A DNA stretch of 64,000 nt from CAVORB01 sp963736235 (GTDB taxonomy: Bacteria; Pseudomonadota; Gammaproteobacteria; Chromatiales; Chromatiaceae): positions 62,001 through 126,000 of the forward strand of contig CAVTOR010000031.1 in assembly GCA_963736235.1 (NCBI GenBank), in the 5' to 3' direction. A program made the translations under genes and the position numbers. The number at the start of each line of letters is the position of its first letter. The first letter of the stretch is position 1. Below, in pieces: positions 26,754 to 36,164 of the stretch. The notes under the pieces were generated by a model. That model had not been told where the DNA came from. It saw only the letters and a list, made by a program, of their open reading frames with translations, and made no database searches.

Positions 26754-27227
26754 CTATTCGGTACCTGCATCAACGGACTGCCACGCCTTCGCTTCCGGGT
26801 CCCACGCTCGCGCGACGAAGCAGGGCGCCGGGCTGTTCCCGCCGCAGCCCGAGCCATGTACGCGCGTGAGCAGGACAGGGGTCGGCCCGAAAGTGACCAG
26901 GGTCCATCCCTGGTTGCGAAAAGAGGTGACGACGCCGCCGACCAGGAAGTGCGATAGGCAACCACCCGTGGAGCAGAACAGGGAGGCGGCGGTGGAGCAG
27001 GCGTACCCGCTGTCGTCCAGCACCCAGTCGGGCTGGAGATCACCGTCCAGATCCGTGCGGGTCACCGCTCCCCATCCCAGGGCGAATTCCCCGTTTCCGT
27101 TATCCGCGCAGGCCTGCCGGGCCTCGGTCACCTTTTCCGCCAGGGCCGCGGGAAGCCCCGTGAGGTCCAGGGCGCTGGCCGCCATCGGCATGAATGCGAG
27201 AACGGCGATGGCAATTCGACTCTTCAT
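26754..27227 (-). CDS. Secreted hypothetical protein with conserved cysteines
   Basis: A 157-residue exported protein (signal peptide MKSRIAIAVLAFMPMAASA). The mature part has DLDGDLQPDWVLDDSGYAC, SLFCSTGGC and GSGCGGNSPAPCF, suggesting several disulfides and an FG-GAP-like Asp-rich loop. The start at 27227 follows GAGGAAGAAGGAAC. The family occurs as hypothetical proteins in proteobacteria; the role is unknown. It starts a run of minus-strand exported proteins. Confidence 0.65.
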   Translation of the reverse strand: MKSRIAIAVLAFMPMAASALDLTGLPAALAEKVTEARQACADNGNGEFALGWGAVTRTDLDGDLQPDWVLDDSGYACSTAASLFCSTGGCLSHFLVGGVVTSFRNQGWTLVTFGPTPVLLTRVHGSGCGGNSPAPCFVARAWDPEAKAWQSVDAGTE

Positions 27228-27316
27228 GTTCCTTCTTCCTCGCAATGGTCCAGCGCGGAGCCGGTGACAGGTCCCCCGGCCGGAGAATCGGCGTCACCCG
27301 CGCTCATCGCCGACAG

Positions 27317-28099
27317 TCAATTGCACTTGCGATAGGTGTAATCGCCATACTCCAGCCAGTCGTCACTCCCGTCTTTGAAGACGAGGAATTCCGACCGGTC
27401 CTCGCCGAGCAGGGCAACCACGAAGCCGCGCGGCGGTTCGGACTTGCCGAAGAAGCTGTATGCGGTCATGGCGCGCAGGGTTTCGCCGTTGACCGTGACC
27501 CGGGCGTCCCACTTGTCCGCCGGCTGCTCGAGGATCCTGTATTCGATCTGGCGCTTGATCGCCCCGCCGCCGCAATAGACGGCGCCCTCGGGCGCCTCGA
27601 TCCGAGCCGAAGCGCCTGCCGATCGCGGACCGCAGGCGGCGCGCAGCGACTTGATCGCCGCCCCGGAGCCCTTCAGGTCGAAGATGGCGTAGCTGGCGTC
27701 CTGGTCGATCATGGCCAGGTTAAGAACGGCGTTCTTGCCGATCTGATCGAGGATGAAGCCGTAGTCCGCTTGCTCGCGAAAGACGATCTCCACGGGGTAG
27801 TTGTCGACGATGCGAATGTCCGCGTTGTCCGCCCCGGCCTGGAAGGCGCCGACCTCGGTCGCGCCGTCCTTCATGAAGCGGATGGACAGGCCCTGCTTGC
27901 GCTCGATGTCCTGGGCATCTTCGTAACCGGCAGGCGCGAAGCGCATCCGGTCACACTGCAGCTTGAGGGTCATGTTGCCCGTCTGGATGAAGGCGTTCGG
28001 GGACGGCGAGCCGTCGAAGCTCCAACCGGCGAATAGCTGCGAACAGACCGGGAGCAACGCGGCCGACAGGATTGGCCCCAGAATTCCGTGACGAACCAT
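27317..28099 (-). CDS. Secreted hypothetical protein, about 260 residues
   Basis: The chosen start at 28099 (MVRHGILGPILSAALLPV) gives a signal peptide and has GGAG six bases upstream. An alternative ATG at 28147 also follows a strong GAGGGG. The mature protein has GWSFDGSPSPNAF near the N terminus, an invariant-looking AACGPRS, and ends YGDYTYRKCN. It resembles periplasmic proteins annotated as hypothetical that include an invasion-associated-locus-like fold, but I cannot assign it. Confidence 0.6.
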   Translation of the reverse strand: MVRHGILGPILSAALLPVCSQLFAGWSFDGSPSPNAFIQTGNMTLKLQCDRMRFAPAGYEDAQDIERKQGLSIRFMKDGATEVGAFQAGADNADIRIVDNYPVEIVFREQADYGFILDQIGKNAVLNLAMIDQDASYAIFDLKGSGAAIKSLRAACGPRSAGASARIEAPEGAVYCGGGAIKRQIEYRILEQPADKWDARVTVNGETLRAMTAYSFFGKSEPPRGFVVALLGEDRSEFLVFKDGSDDWLEYGDYTYRKCN

Positions 28100-28304
28100 G
28101 TGTGACTCCGTCGATTTCCGATACGACGGTGAGGAATACTCATCCATTGCGTTCCCCTCGCCATCGGGTTGTGCCGGCAGATGCAACTCGTTGACCTTCA
28201 GCCTGGATCAAGGTGGGCGACCGGCGATCGCCCGCCGGACGCTTTCGAACGGGAACAACGGTTCCGGCATCACACCGGCACCTTCCGTGCCCGTCGCCGA
28301 GGAC

Positions 28305-28889
28305 TTACCGATTGGCTTTCCAGCCAGCCTCGTAGCCGCGTGCGAAATAGGGCTCGAACCGCGAGTCGTAGCCCTCGTGGCGCTCGTAGACCATGCTCAT
28401 GCCCATCTTGCCATCGTCGGCGCCGGCCTTGTATCCGTCCTGGTAGTACTCGCACTCGTTCCCCTTGATGTCCGAGGGGCACTCGTCGCTCGCACCCGAC
28501 TCGTCATCCTTGCTCAGCTCGGAGGCGACGACCCCGGCGGCGATGGCGGCCGCGGCGCCGATGGCCAGCTTCTCCGCCGTACCCAGACCCTCCGGTTCGG
28601 GACCGTCGTAGCGTATCGCAGTGACGTGGCGGTCTGCGATGTCGCAACCGAAGGGATACTTTTTGCCCTCGATCTTGGTCTCGCCCTTCACCGTATACTT
28701 ATGTCCCTCCCCCGGTAAACGTTGTGCGCTTTGATGGCGGAAGTCGTTGAGCTTGTATTCGTCGCGCAGGCGCTTCTCGCAGTCGCGAATCGCCGAGTCC
28801 TCGTCGTAGGCAAAGGCACCGAGCGGCATGGCGATGGCCAGCGTAGCGACCGCAGCCAAAAGAGGGTGTCGGATCTTGTTGTGGGGCAT
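28305..28889 (-). CDS. Secreted hypothetical protein with glycine/alanine hinge
   Basis: A 194-residue protein starting MPHNKIRHPLLAAVATLAIAMPLGAFA, a signal peptide. It has an N-terminal acidic domain (EDSAIRDCEKRLRDEYKLNDFRH), then a hydrophobic stretch (AEKLAIGAAAAIAAGVVASEL). The C-terminal part is rich in Tyr and Gly (GYKAGADDGKMGMSM, YFARGYEAGW). The second hydrophobic segment may insert in a membrane. GAGGATACG precedes the start. Function unknown. Confidence 0.6.
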   Translation of the reverse strand: MPHNKIRHPLLAAVATLAIAMPLGAFAYDEDSAIRDCEKRLRDEYKLNDFRHQSAQRLPGEGHKYTVKGETKIEGKKYPFGCDIADRHVTAIRYDGPEPEGLGTAEKLAIGAAAAIAAGVVASELSKDDESGASDECPSDIKGNECEYYQDGYKAGADDGKMGMSMVYERHEGYDSRFEPYFARGYEAGWKANR

Positions 28890-29374
28890 TTCGCGTATCC
28901 TCGTCGTTGATGGTTGGTGTCGCTTTAGCTCCGTGCTCTTGCAAGTCCCGGCGCATTCGGACAAGCGGAACCATTACTCGAATCCGCCGGACCGGCCCCG
29001 AATGCTAGCATACGGCCGGGAGGCCGTCTGACCGTCCCATCCGGCGTCCTGCGGGGCCAGGTAACGCATAGCGTTATTACCGACGGTCCGATGCATCCCA
29101 GCAGTCGCGAACCTGCCATGCGGATCTCGATGAACCGGTTAAGCCAATGGACGCCTGGCTGCCGGAGAGGTAGGCTCCTCGAACGACAACGCCTGCAATC
29201 GTTGCCCGTTCGGACTCGTCGCCCCCTTGGTGTTGTCGACGTCGAGGTTTCTTGCGCGCGGTTTCTCCGGAAACGCCTGGCGCGCTGCCACATGAACCCG
29301 ACGAATAACGTTGTCTGAAACCAGGTGTATCCTGCCCCTGGGGTGGCCGGGATGCCAACATTGGGAGAAGTTCT
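28890..29374. other. Gene-poor stretch
   Basis: About 485 bases between a minus-strand and a plus-strand small exported-protein gene, so it should carry divergent promoters. A long minus-strand open frame crosses it (28925-30010) but runs antisense to a well-supported gene and is Arg/Gly-rich. Nothing else recognised. Confidence 0.4.
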
Positions 29375-29701
29375 ATGAAGACTGCAATCATCGCAATCGT
29401 TTTTCTGCTGATCGGCGGCGCCGTAGGCGGATTCCTGGCGCTCGGCTACGGGGCGGGTATGGGCGCGGGCGCCGGCATCGTCGTCGGCTCGCAGGCCGGG
29501 GCCTGCCTTGCCGTGGAATCGGCAAAGGATCAGGGCCTGCTGAGTGCCGAGCAGATCGATCAGGTGCTCGCCGACGCCATCGGCAAGATCAAGGGCAAGG
29601 CGGAGCCCCCGCCGGACGCCAAGTTCCAGTGGGTCGGCACCGAGGCGGATTGTGCCGCCATGATCGCCGAGCTCGAGGCGGCGGCGCAGAGCCAGCAGTG
29701 A
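29375..29701 (+). CDS. Small membrane-anchored hypothetical protein
   Basis: A 108-residue protein with an N-terminal hydrophobic, Gly-rich segment (IIAIVFLLIGGAVGGFLALGYGAGMGAGAGIVVGSQAG). This is followed by a soluble acidic domain ending LEAAAQSQQ with two cysteines (AGACLA, EADCAAM). GGAGAAGTTCT precedes the ATG. Probably a single-pass inner membrane protein facing the periplasm. Family not recognised. Confidence 0.6.
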   Translation: MKTAIIAIVFLLIGGAVGGFLALGYGAGMGAGAGIVVGSQAGACLAVESAKDQGLLSAEQIDQVLADAIGKIKGKAEPPPDAKFQWVGTEADCAAMIAELEAAAQSQQ

Positions 29702-29777
29702 GCCACGGCTCGCGAGCCGTCTGTCCAAACGGCCGCCTCGCCCCGAGCGGGGCGGTCGAAGGGCGCATGTCCGCGCG

Positions 29778-29976
29778 AGAACCGGGCGGCGAGAATCGCG
29801 CTGAAATCGAGATCGTTCGTCACGACCTAGTAGCCGTGATCTTTTGCCCAAACCATGATTTCGGCGTCGGGCGCGTTGGGCTCTCCAACCACATGCCAGT
29901 GCGCCGTCTCCCACCCCTCCGCCTCCAGAATGTCGACCCAGGCGGGCGAGAGATTCATGTCGAGCAGGAGCTTCAT
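29778..29976 (-). pseudogene. DUF5615 PIN-like toxin, amber-interrupted and truncated
   Basis: The frame begins MKLLLDMNLSPAWVDILEAEGWE, then NAPDAEIMVWAKDHGY, an in-frame TAG at 29827-29829, and VVTNDLDFSAILAA. This is the DUF5615 PIN-like pattern including the DxDF metal site, but similarity stops after AILAA, short of the usual length. ATG overlaps the upstream DUF433 stop (ATGA). With a stop and a missing C terminus it is very probably inactive. Confidence 0.75.
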
Positions 29977-30209
29977 TGCCGCCCGACTGCTGCTTCCACC
30001 TCCTTTGCACGCCAGGCCGCGTAGCTCAATGCCTGGCGGATGTCATCGGGTTCGAGGTAGGGGTAGAGCCGCAGGACCTCGTTTGTGTCGTGCCCGCTGG
30101 CGACCATGCCCACGATCATGCCGACCGTGACCCGCATGCCACGTATGCACGGCTTCCCGCCCATGACGACGGGATCGAAGGTAATCCGATCAAGATGTCT
30201 CAGCTCCAC
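29973..30209 (-). CDS. DUF433 antitoxin
   Basis: A 78-residue DUF433 protein (DRITFDPVVMGGKPCIRGMRVTVGMIVGMVASG, then LEPDDIRQALSYAAW). DUF433 proteins are helix-turn-helix antitoxins paired with DUF5615 PIN-like toxins. Here the partner follows with an ATGA overlap but is broken. The antitoxin itself looks intact. Confidence 0.85.
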   Translation of the reverse strand: MELRHLDRITFDPVVMGGKPCIRGMRVTVGMIVGMVASGHDTNEVLRLYPYLEPDDIRQALSYAAWRAKEVEAAVGRQ

Positions 30210-30738
30210 CTGTATAAGCCCCCAGGCTCACGCAGATTGCGGGATTGAAAGATGGCTAGCACCCGGCCCTGGGTTGCACAACGAGCCTTCGGCGGCCTGG
30301 CCGGGCCCCATGTCAAGGGGTCAGGCGTTGTATTGATGCATCGCAACGAAATCCCGTAGGGTGGGACTCTGGAGGAGGCACCGCAATCCGGCCTCGAGGT
30401 TCCCACCGGATCGGAGGATCACCCTGAGGGCATTCGCGCTCATTCAAACATTTCGTTTGGCATGAACGGCCTGTCCCCTGTCGGTTGCTGACGCTACTTG
30501 GCTGGCCCACGCGATCCCCGCTCGGGCTCGGTACAGCCTCTCGTTCGAATGCGCGACCGGCAGCTTCCAGCGTAGACCCGTCATGGAAAATCGATGGTCA
30601 AGGGATCACTGGAGATCGAGGCTGGGCGGGGATGGCAACTTACACCGCTGTCGCCTTCTTGCAACGGAGGCGATTGGCGGGCCTCGCTGCGAATGTCTGG
30701 CCGAGATGCGACTCAACCGGAGCCCCATTCGCACTCTG
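30210..30738. other. Gene-poor stretch
   Basis: About 530 bases between the DUF433 gene and the 3' end of the S41 protease gene. Open plus-strand frames here are antisense shadows of the protease or lack start signals. No RNA, repeat or clear terminator seen. Confidence 0.4.
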
Positions 30739-33291
30739 CTACAGTACGACACGCCGCGCAGCCACCAGATTCCCGTCCGCGAAGCCCCGGAAATCAAGCA
30801 CACGGGGTCCCGTCACCGGCATCGCGAACGGATTCTCTCCGTCCTCGACGTCAAGCGACCCAAACGGCCGGTCGTCGACATTAACATCGAGTCGGTCGAA
30901 TCCCAGGCAATCCGCGACGATTTCCCGGCCAACTTCGCTGACCTGGCCGAATCGGATCAGCAGCCGGTGCTTTGGCAGGTCTGCGAGCAGATCAGCAGCG
31001 GCCGCGATCAGATCGGGGTTGCCTTCAAAAAGGTCGTCCCGGGTCATGCGGTGGATCTGGTCGGGAACTACCCCGAGATCCTCAAGCACCGTGCCGGCAC
31101 TTGCCCCGACACGGATCGTTCGCCGTATGGAGACCCGCATACCGGCATTGCCGGGCAGCGGCCGATAGGGAGATTCTGCGCCCGGCGCCAACTGTTGAAG
31201 CAGATCGTGCCCCCATACGTTGGCGCCACCCGCGCCCATGTTTCCATCGACGCCCAAGATCGGGCCGATCCCGTGATCCCGAAAGCCGGCAGCAAAGATG
31301 TCGGTGGTGCTGTAGCAGAGCGCATCGGTGATCAGCACGATCGGCCCGTGATACCGCTGGCCGATGGCGTTCGCGGCCTGTGGATCGGTAATGGGGAAAC
31401 CGGCGGAATAGGCCGCCCCGGTCACCAGGGCCTGCCGCATCGAATCGCGCCAGGATATGAGGAAGCCCGTCTGCTCGGCGAGCCGCAGGTTAAGCGGGGT
31501 ATTGCGCAACTGAAACAGGGCCGGCTCGACAGGGACTGGGGTGAGGACCTGGAGCAGCTGCTCTCCCGCCGGGATCAGACCGCCGCCGTTGCCGCGGACG
31601 TCGACCACCAGCCCATCTTGGGGCAATTGCTCGACCAGGCGGATAAACTCCGCCACAAAGGCCTCGGCATTCGGGACGCTGAAGGTCCAGATCCGGACGT
31701 AGCCGATCTCGCCGCGGTTAGTCGTGACGGAGCGCGCTTCGAGCACCCCAGGCATCATGCTGGTCAATCCCTGGCCCCTGGCCGGCGCCTTGCGCCGCGC
31801 CATCTTCCCATCCGCGGCCACGATCTCAGGCGCAAACAGGACCTTGCGTGCGAGGCGAACCAGGGTCTGCTCGACGTCGATCCCCTGCTTTGCCGCAGCA
31901 TCCCCGGCGATTTCCCCGAGGCCAGCCACACCGCTGGTGTCAGGCGCGAATACGAACCAGGGCACCCGCAACTCCTGCACGCGGCCATTGGTGGTGCCGT
32001 ATTCGACGAGCACGAAGTCCTCGTCGGGCGGCAGCGATTGGACCAACGGGCGCACGGTCAGTGTCTCGATCCCACGAGCACGCCGCGCCTCCAGATTACT
32101 ACCCGCAAAGCGATCGCCGTTGAGCTCGACTGCCCGTTCAATTGGGATGCCGTTCCAACGCAGGATCTCGACGCCGGGGCCAAAAGGCGGCTCGTGAAAT
32201 CCGTCGAAGACCCGGGTTACGAGGAAGCGACGCCGCCCATCGGCGTCACCTTCCGCAAAGAAATCCTCCACCATAAATGGTAGGAACGCGGTCTTATTAG
32301 CAATCGGATCGGGAAGAAGATAGTTTGTGTGTAGGTCGCGCATCGACAGAAAGATCGCGGCGAGTTCGTGGTGGAAACGCATCGCCTCCTCTAGGTCGTC
32401 GTCAGGCATCTGCTCCAGTCGCTGGTGAAGCAGCCGCAGACGTTGCACCGGGTCGACCGCGTGCATCGCCTCCTTCAGCGGCAAATGCACGTAGTTCTGT
32501 TCGATTAGTACCAGCGCTTGCTCGACCACGAGCAGCCGCTCCTGCTTGGTAAACGCGTGCGTCGTGGCCCGGAATGTCTGCAGATCGACCGTACCGGCGA
32601 GCTGCTGCCGCGTGGCGACGTGGGCCTTGGCGAAAAGCGGGATCCCCTGGGCGGAGCCCTTCCGCGGGCTCGGCGTGGCGCTTTTCAGAGGCGTGAGTCT
32701 GTTCAAGGAGCGCTGCCGCGATGATGGTGCCGTTGCTTTCCGCGGTTGGGCAGATCCCGGTCGCAGGGTCGAGCTCAGAATCTGATCGGCACGCCGCTCG
32801 ACCTCTTCCAGGTCGCCCCCCTCTCCGACCTCGGCGGCCGCCTGCTCCACCGCTTCGAGGAACGATTCCATCTCGGCGACACCCGGCGAGCGCGGCGGCG
32901 ATGCCGCGCCGGTGTCGATACTCCACTTCGGGCCGAATTGTTTGACGGCCTGATACATGGTGTTGGCCTTCAGCCAGCCGACACCGTCGGCGCGCATCGC
33001 GTAGTAGAACACGAGGTGGACTTGGTCGTGGGGCTCGGTCTTCTCATCGCAGGCCACATCATGGATCACGGTGGCGCGACGGTAATCGCCAACAAACGGT
33101 GGTCCCACGGTCGACCACAGCGCCGCGGGTATCGACGCCCCATTGACGACACTCCCCTTTGGAGCGATCCAGCGTTTCGCATCCGGGCCAGTGAAGGCGA
33201 AATCCTCCAGCAGCATCATGTCGCGGTCGTCGCCAACATGGGTCAGCCACCGGGCCACGACATCGCCTTCGAATGTGCCGTACTGGCTCAT
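30739..33291 (-). CDS. DUF1353 domain fused to an S41 family peptidase
   Basis: An 850-residue protein. Residues about 5-130 match DUF1353 (WIAPKGSVVNGASIPAALWSTVGPPF, RATVIHDVACD, YYAMRADGVG), a domain mostly seen in phage and small stand-alone proteins. A Ser/Arg-rich linker follows (about 150-220). The rest is an S41 tail-specific protease with a PDZ-like part (GVEILRWNGIPIERAVELN), LVVDVRGNGGGLIPAG and the nucleophile Ser661 in ALCYSTTDIFAAGFRDHGIG. No signal peptide is seen, unusual for S41 enzymes. The start follows GGAGACTCAATC. No partner gene is obvious. The fusion is clear in one uninterrupted frame. Confidence 0.85.
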   Translation of the reverse strand: MSQYGTFEGDVVARWLTHVGDDRDMMLLEDFAFTGPDAKRWIAPKGSVVNGASIPAALWSTVGPPFVGDYRRATVIHDVACDEKTEPHDQVHLVFYYAMRADGVGWLKANTMYQAVKQFGPKWSIDTGAASPPRSPGVAEMESFLEAVEQAAAEVGEGGDLEEVERRADQILSSTLRPGSAQPRKATAPSSRQRSLNRLTPLKSATPSPRKGSAQGIPLFAKAHVATRQQLAGTVDLQTFRATTHAFTKQERLLVVEQALVLIEQNYVHLPLKEAMHAVDPVQRLRLLHQRLEQMPDDDLEEAMRFHHELAAIFLSMRDLHTNYLLPDPIANKTAFLPFMVEDFFAEGDADGRRRFLVTRVFDGFHEPPFGPGVEILRWNGIPIERAVELNGDRFAGSNLEARRARGIETLTVRPLVQSLPPDEDFVLVEYGTTNGRVQELRVPWFVFAPDTSGVAGLGEIAGDAAAKQGIDVEQTLVRLARKVLFAPEIVAADGKMARRKAPARGQGLTSMMPGVLEARSVTTNRGEIGYVRIWTFSVPNAEAFVAEFIRLVEQLPQDGLVVDVRGNGGGLIPAGEQLLQVLTPVPVEPALFQLRNTPLNLRLAEQTGFLISWRDSMRQALVTGAAYSAGFPITDPQAANAIGQRYHGPIVLITDALCYSTTDIFAAGFRDHGIGPILGVDGNMGAGGANVWGHDLLQQLAPGAESPYRPLPGNAGMRVSIRRTIRVGASAGTVLEDLGVVPDQIHRMTRDDLFEGNPDLIAAAADLLADLPKHRLLIRFGQVSEVGREIVADCLGFDRLDVNVDDRPFGSLDVEDGENPFAMPVTGPRVLDFRGFADGNLVAARRVVL

Positions 33292-34123
33292 GATTGAGTC
33301 TCCTTCGTTTCGTCCCTCGGGCGCCAGATGACGTGCTTGATGCACCTGCATGACACGTCCTGGAGTACAGCTCCACTCGAGGTCTTGGATTCATAGGAAT
33401 ACCGGCAATTTAAGGTGCACCGGCAGAACGATCGTTGGGTGATGCGCATTGTTGCCTACCAGAGGGCACGGGGCCGACGGGTTTGGCCACCAGATCAAGC
33501 GTGAAGGTTGTGGCGGCTCCACGTCAGCAACCCATAGCGGCCACAGGGTTAGGCTCCGCGCCGTTTGGCTCTAGTTGGTTGGCGCGACCCTAATTCTTGA
33601 CAACAAGTATGGTAAGGATGGCGGGGATTTCTAGCGTCCGCGGGTAATCCGTAATGGGCGGGGTGGCGCTTGGCGAACCGAATCCGTGCACTGAGCGTCG
33701 GATTCCGTTGAAAATCTCGTTACGACGAAACACTGAGCAACACGACGCGCTCGTAGGCGAAGTCTGGGAATCCGACAAGCAATCTTGGCTGAATTCGCCG
33801 CACGGAACGCAATTCTGTCGATGTGTGCGGGTCTGGCTCGCGCCGCCCCACCGCATTGCTGCACTGCAATAGTCCGTCATCGACCCTAAGCCGTCAAACG
33901 AATCGATGCTTGGGTGATCCTGTCGATGCCAGATACGGACGTTCAATAGCAGCCCGGTTAGCCACCGCCCCAGAAAAAGGTTCGGCCAGAAGCGCTGCTC
34001 GGAGGAAATTTCCGGCGTTTTATGCGGAGTTAGGGCATGGTGAATGAGGGCGGTCGACGATTTCGCCGACAGCTTTCCGATAGCGTCCGCCGCACGGCAA
34101 GATTTTGCATTGACCAAGCGCCT
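33292..34123. other. Gene-poor stretch with a dispersed repeat copy
   Basis: About 830 bases. A 175-codon minus-strand frame (33590-34117) has no start signal and mixed composition. A 30-base repeat at 33962-33991 recurs at 41257. I see no attC-type integron site on inspection (flanking 7-mers do not fit) and no tRNA. Confidence 0.4.
33962..33991 (+). repeat. 30-base dispersed repeat, copy 1
   Basis: Contains ccaccgccccag and aaaaggttcggccagaa. It matches 41257-41286 at 29 of 30 bases. On the minus strand both copies could encode LAEPF.GAV, so this may be a remnant of a shared gene end. Shorter pieces (cttctggccga) recur at about 41364 and 41906. Confidence 0.7.
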
Positions 34124-35050
34124 TTAGTGGCTTTCATCCAACCGATCCAGAAACGCGATGGTTTCTTCCGCCGCCTCATCGAGATTCAGATCGCGAAAGA
34201 AATGACCAGCGGATTCTACCGTGTACAGGAAAATCTTCTTGTCATCGACGAAGCGTTTGAGAAACGCGCCGACATTCGGTTGCCGTTCGTCCGCACTGCC
34301 CGCAACGATGAACACTGGCACTGGGACGCGACCCAGGTGAGTTCTGGGATCGGCATGCAGGGGCTCGCCGCCGTAATAGTCGAGGAGTGTTGCGGGGGCG
34401 ACTTCGGCCTGCGGGCAGATATGGATATCTGTCCGCATCAGTTCGCCGGCCTTACCCTGGGCGGCCAGTGCCTTCGCCTGCCCGGTGACCTTGTCGAGGT
34501 CTACGCGGTAGCGCGCTTTGTACACATCACGCAGACGCTCGACACCCATGGTCATCGGTGACAGAAGCACTAACGCCGAAATCTGCGGGTCATAGTGTTC
34601 GACGCTCAGCTTCAATGCCTGGTTGGCACCGAGTGAGTGACCCAGCATGACGACCGGGCCGGCCCCTTGGGTCTTCAACCACGCCAGCCACGCGAGCCCC
34701 TCGTCGACCGCATCCTGAAACAGGTATCGGTGCGGTATCGTGCACTCGTATGAACCCCGCCGGTCGTCGATACCCATGCTCAGCGTCATCGCCAGCGAGT
34801 TGCGCCCCGCGCCGCTGAAGCGTTCCTGCAGTCCACGGATGATCTCGGTGTCGTAATGCTGCATCAGCGCATGGACGATCACGATCACGCCATCGCCGAG
34901 CGTCTTGCCGTCGGCGATCTCCAGATTGGCGTTCAGGGCTTTTCCGGCATACCGGATCTGCACCTCTTCGGCCGATGCCGCCACGGTCATGAACCCAACG
35001 AACACGATGACCGCCATCAATACTCGATGAAGGACCATTTCTCTGCGCAT
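34124..35050 (-). CDS. Secreted alpha/beta hydrolase
   Basis: A 308-residue exported hydrolase. The start at 35050 (MRREMVLHRVLMAVIVFVGFMTVAASA) follows GGAGG and gives a signal peptide. Hydrolase features are VIVIVHALMQHYDTEII, the nucleophile elbow GHSLGANQA, VPVFIVAGSADERQ (acid) and ESAGHFFRDL (His). It resembles DUF3530 or dienelactone-type periplasmic hydrolases; the substrate is unknown. Confidence 0.75.
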   Translation of the reverse strand: MRREMVLHRVLMAVIVFVGFMTVAASAEEVQIRYAGKALNANLEIADGKTLGDGVIVIVHALMQHYDTEIIRGLQERFSGAGRNSLAMTLSMGIDDRRGSYECTIPHRYLFQDAVDEGLAWLAWLKTQGAGPVVMLGHSLGANQALKLSVEHYDPQISALVLLSPMTMGVERLRDVYKARYRVDLDKVTGQAKALAAQGKAGELMRTDIHICPQAEVAPATLLDYYGGEPLHADPRTHLGRVPVPVFIVAGSADERQPNVGAFLKRFVDDKKIFLYTVESAGHFFRDLNLDEAAEETIAFLDRLDESH

Positions 35051-35170
35051 TGCGAACCTCCGTTTTCCCGCCAGCAGGCCACCCTGGTTGTTACGATCGC
35101 TCCATTCGCTACAGACGTCTCGGCTTTTTTTCAACGGATTTCCCATCAATGTCCAACGTCCAGGGAGTAT

Positions 35171-36128
35171 CTACCACTCGGCGACCCCGAGCTTGCGCAG
35201 CCCATCCTTGAGTCGTGCGAGATCGTCCGCATCGCGATACGGCCAGGCCTGGTCGAGATCGCGAATATCCAACCTGCGTAGGTGGTCGCGGCGATAAAGC
35301 GCGTTCAGCTCCTGCAACTGCTGCTGTCCCGCGTCGGTCCGGCCAAGGTGGCCCAACGCAGACACCAGCAGAATTCGAGGCAGCACGTCCGCGTCATTCA
35401 GTGTCACTACCTCGGTCAGGGTCTTGGCGGCACCCTGGTAGTCTCCCATCTCGAATTGGGCGCGGCCGATGGCAAAGCTGTACGGCGCGGGGAAGCGCGG
35501 ATCCAGACGTAGCCCGGTTTCGGCACTGCGCCGCGCGGCCACCGGCTGCCCGGCGAAACTCAATGCATCGGCGAGCGCCAGATGGGCATAGGCGTCATTC
35601 GGGAACTGCTGCACCGCCTTGCGCGCCTGCGCGATCGCCCGCTCAAAGCGCCGGTTGGTCGTATAGATCCCCGAGTCGACGAAATAAGCCAGCGCGGTCG
35701 GCCGCCTCAGGGCCTGTTCGAGCGCGTTCATGGTCTTTTCCCACGCCAGCCCCATCCACGGCTGATTGCGGTACCAGCCGCGCTTGTAGGCCTGCCAGTG
35801 AATCGCCGCCAGCGCCGCGTAGGCCTCGGCGAAATCGGGGTCGATCCCGATCGCCTGCTGGAGATAGCGCACCGCCTCGTGGTAATCATCGGCCGAGCCG
35901 CGCCAGAAGTGCTGCATGCCCTTGAGGTAGGCATCGTACGCCGGCGCGCTGGTGGTCGGCGTGCCGGCAATGCGCTGGGTCTCGACATCGCTGAGACGCA
36001 GCGCGAGCGCCTCGACGATCCGTGCATTGATCCGGTCCTGTACCGTGAATACGTCGTCTACGGCACCATCGAACCGTTCCGCCCAGAGCTGCTCGCCGTG
36101 AATCGCGTCGATCAGCTGTGCATTGACA
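35171..36128 (-). pseudogene. CadC-like TPR regulator, C-terminal part (split by IS66)
   Basis: The 3' half of a membrane-bound transcription regulator separated from its 5' half by an IS66 element. Reading inward from the insertion site it continues VNAQLIDAIHGEQLWAERFDGAVDDVF without a frame break. Tetratricopeptide-like repeats follow (YLQQAIGIDPDFAEAYAALAAIHW, AYAHLALADALSFAGQPVAARR) to the stop at 35171. The joined protein would be a winged-helix-TM-TolB-like-TPR regulator. Confidence 0.85.
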
Positions 36129-36164
36129 GTAAGTGCTCCACGAACCCCCCTCTCGCCTCGTGGC

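Noticed and set aside
28925..30010. 361-codon minus-strand open frame
   Set aside because: Antisense to the small membrane protein at 29375 and overlapping the DUF433/DUF5615 pair; Arg/Gly-rich without a family.
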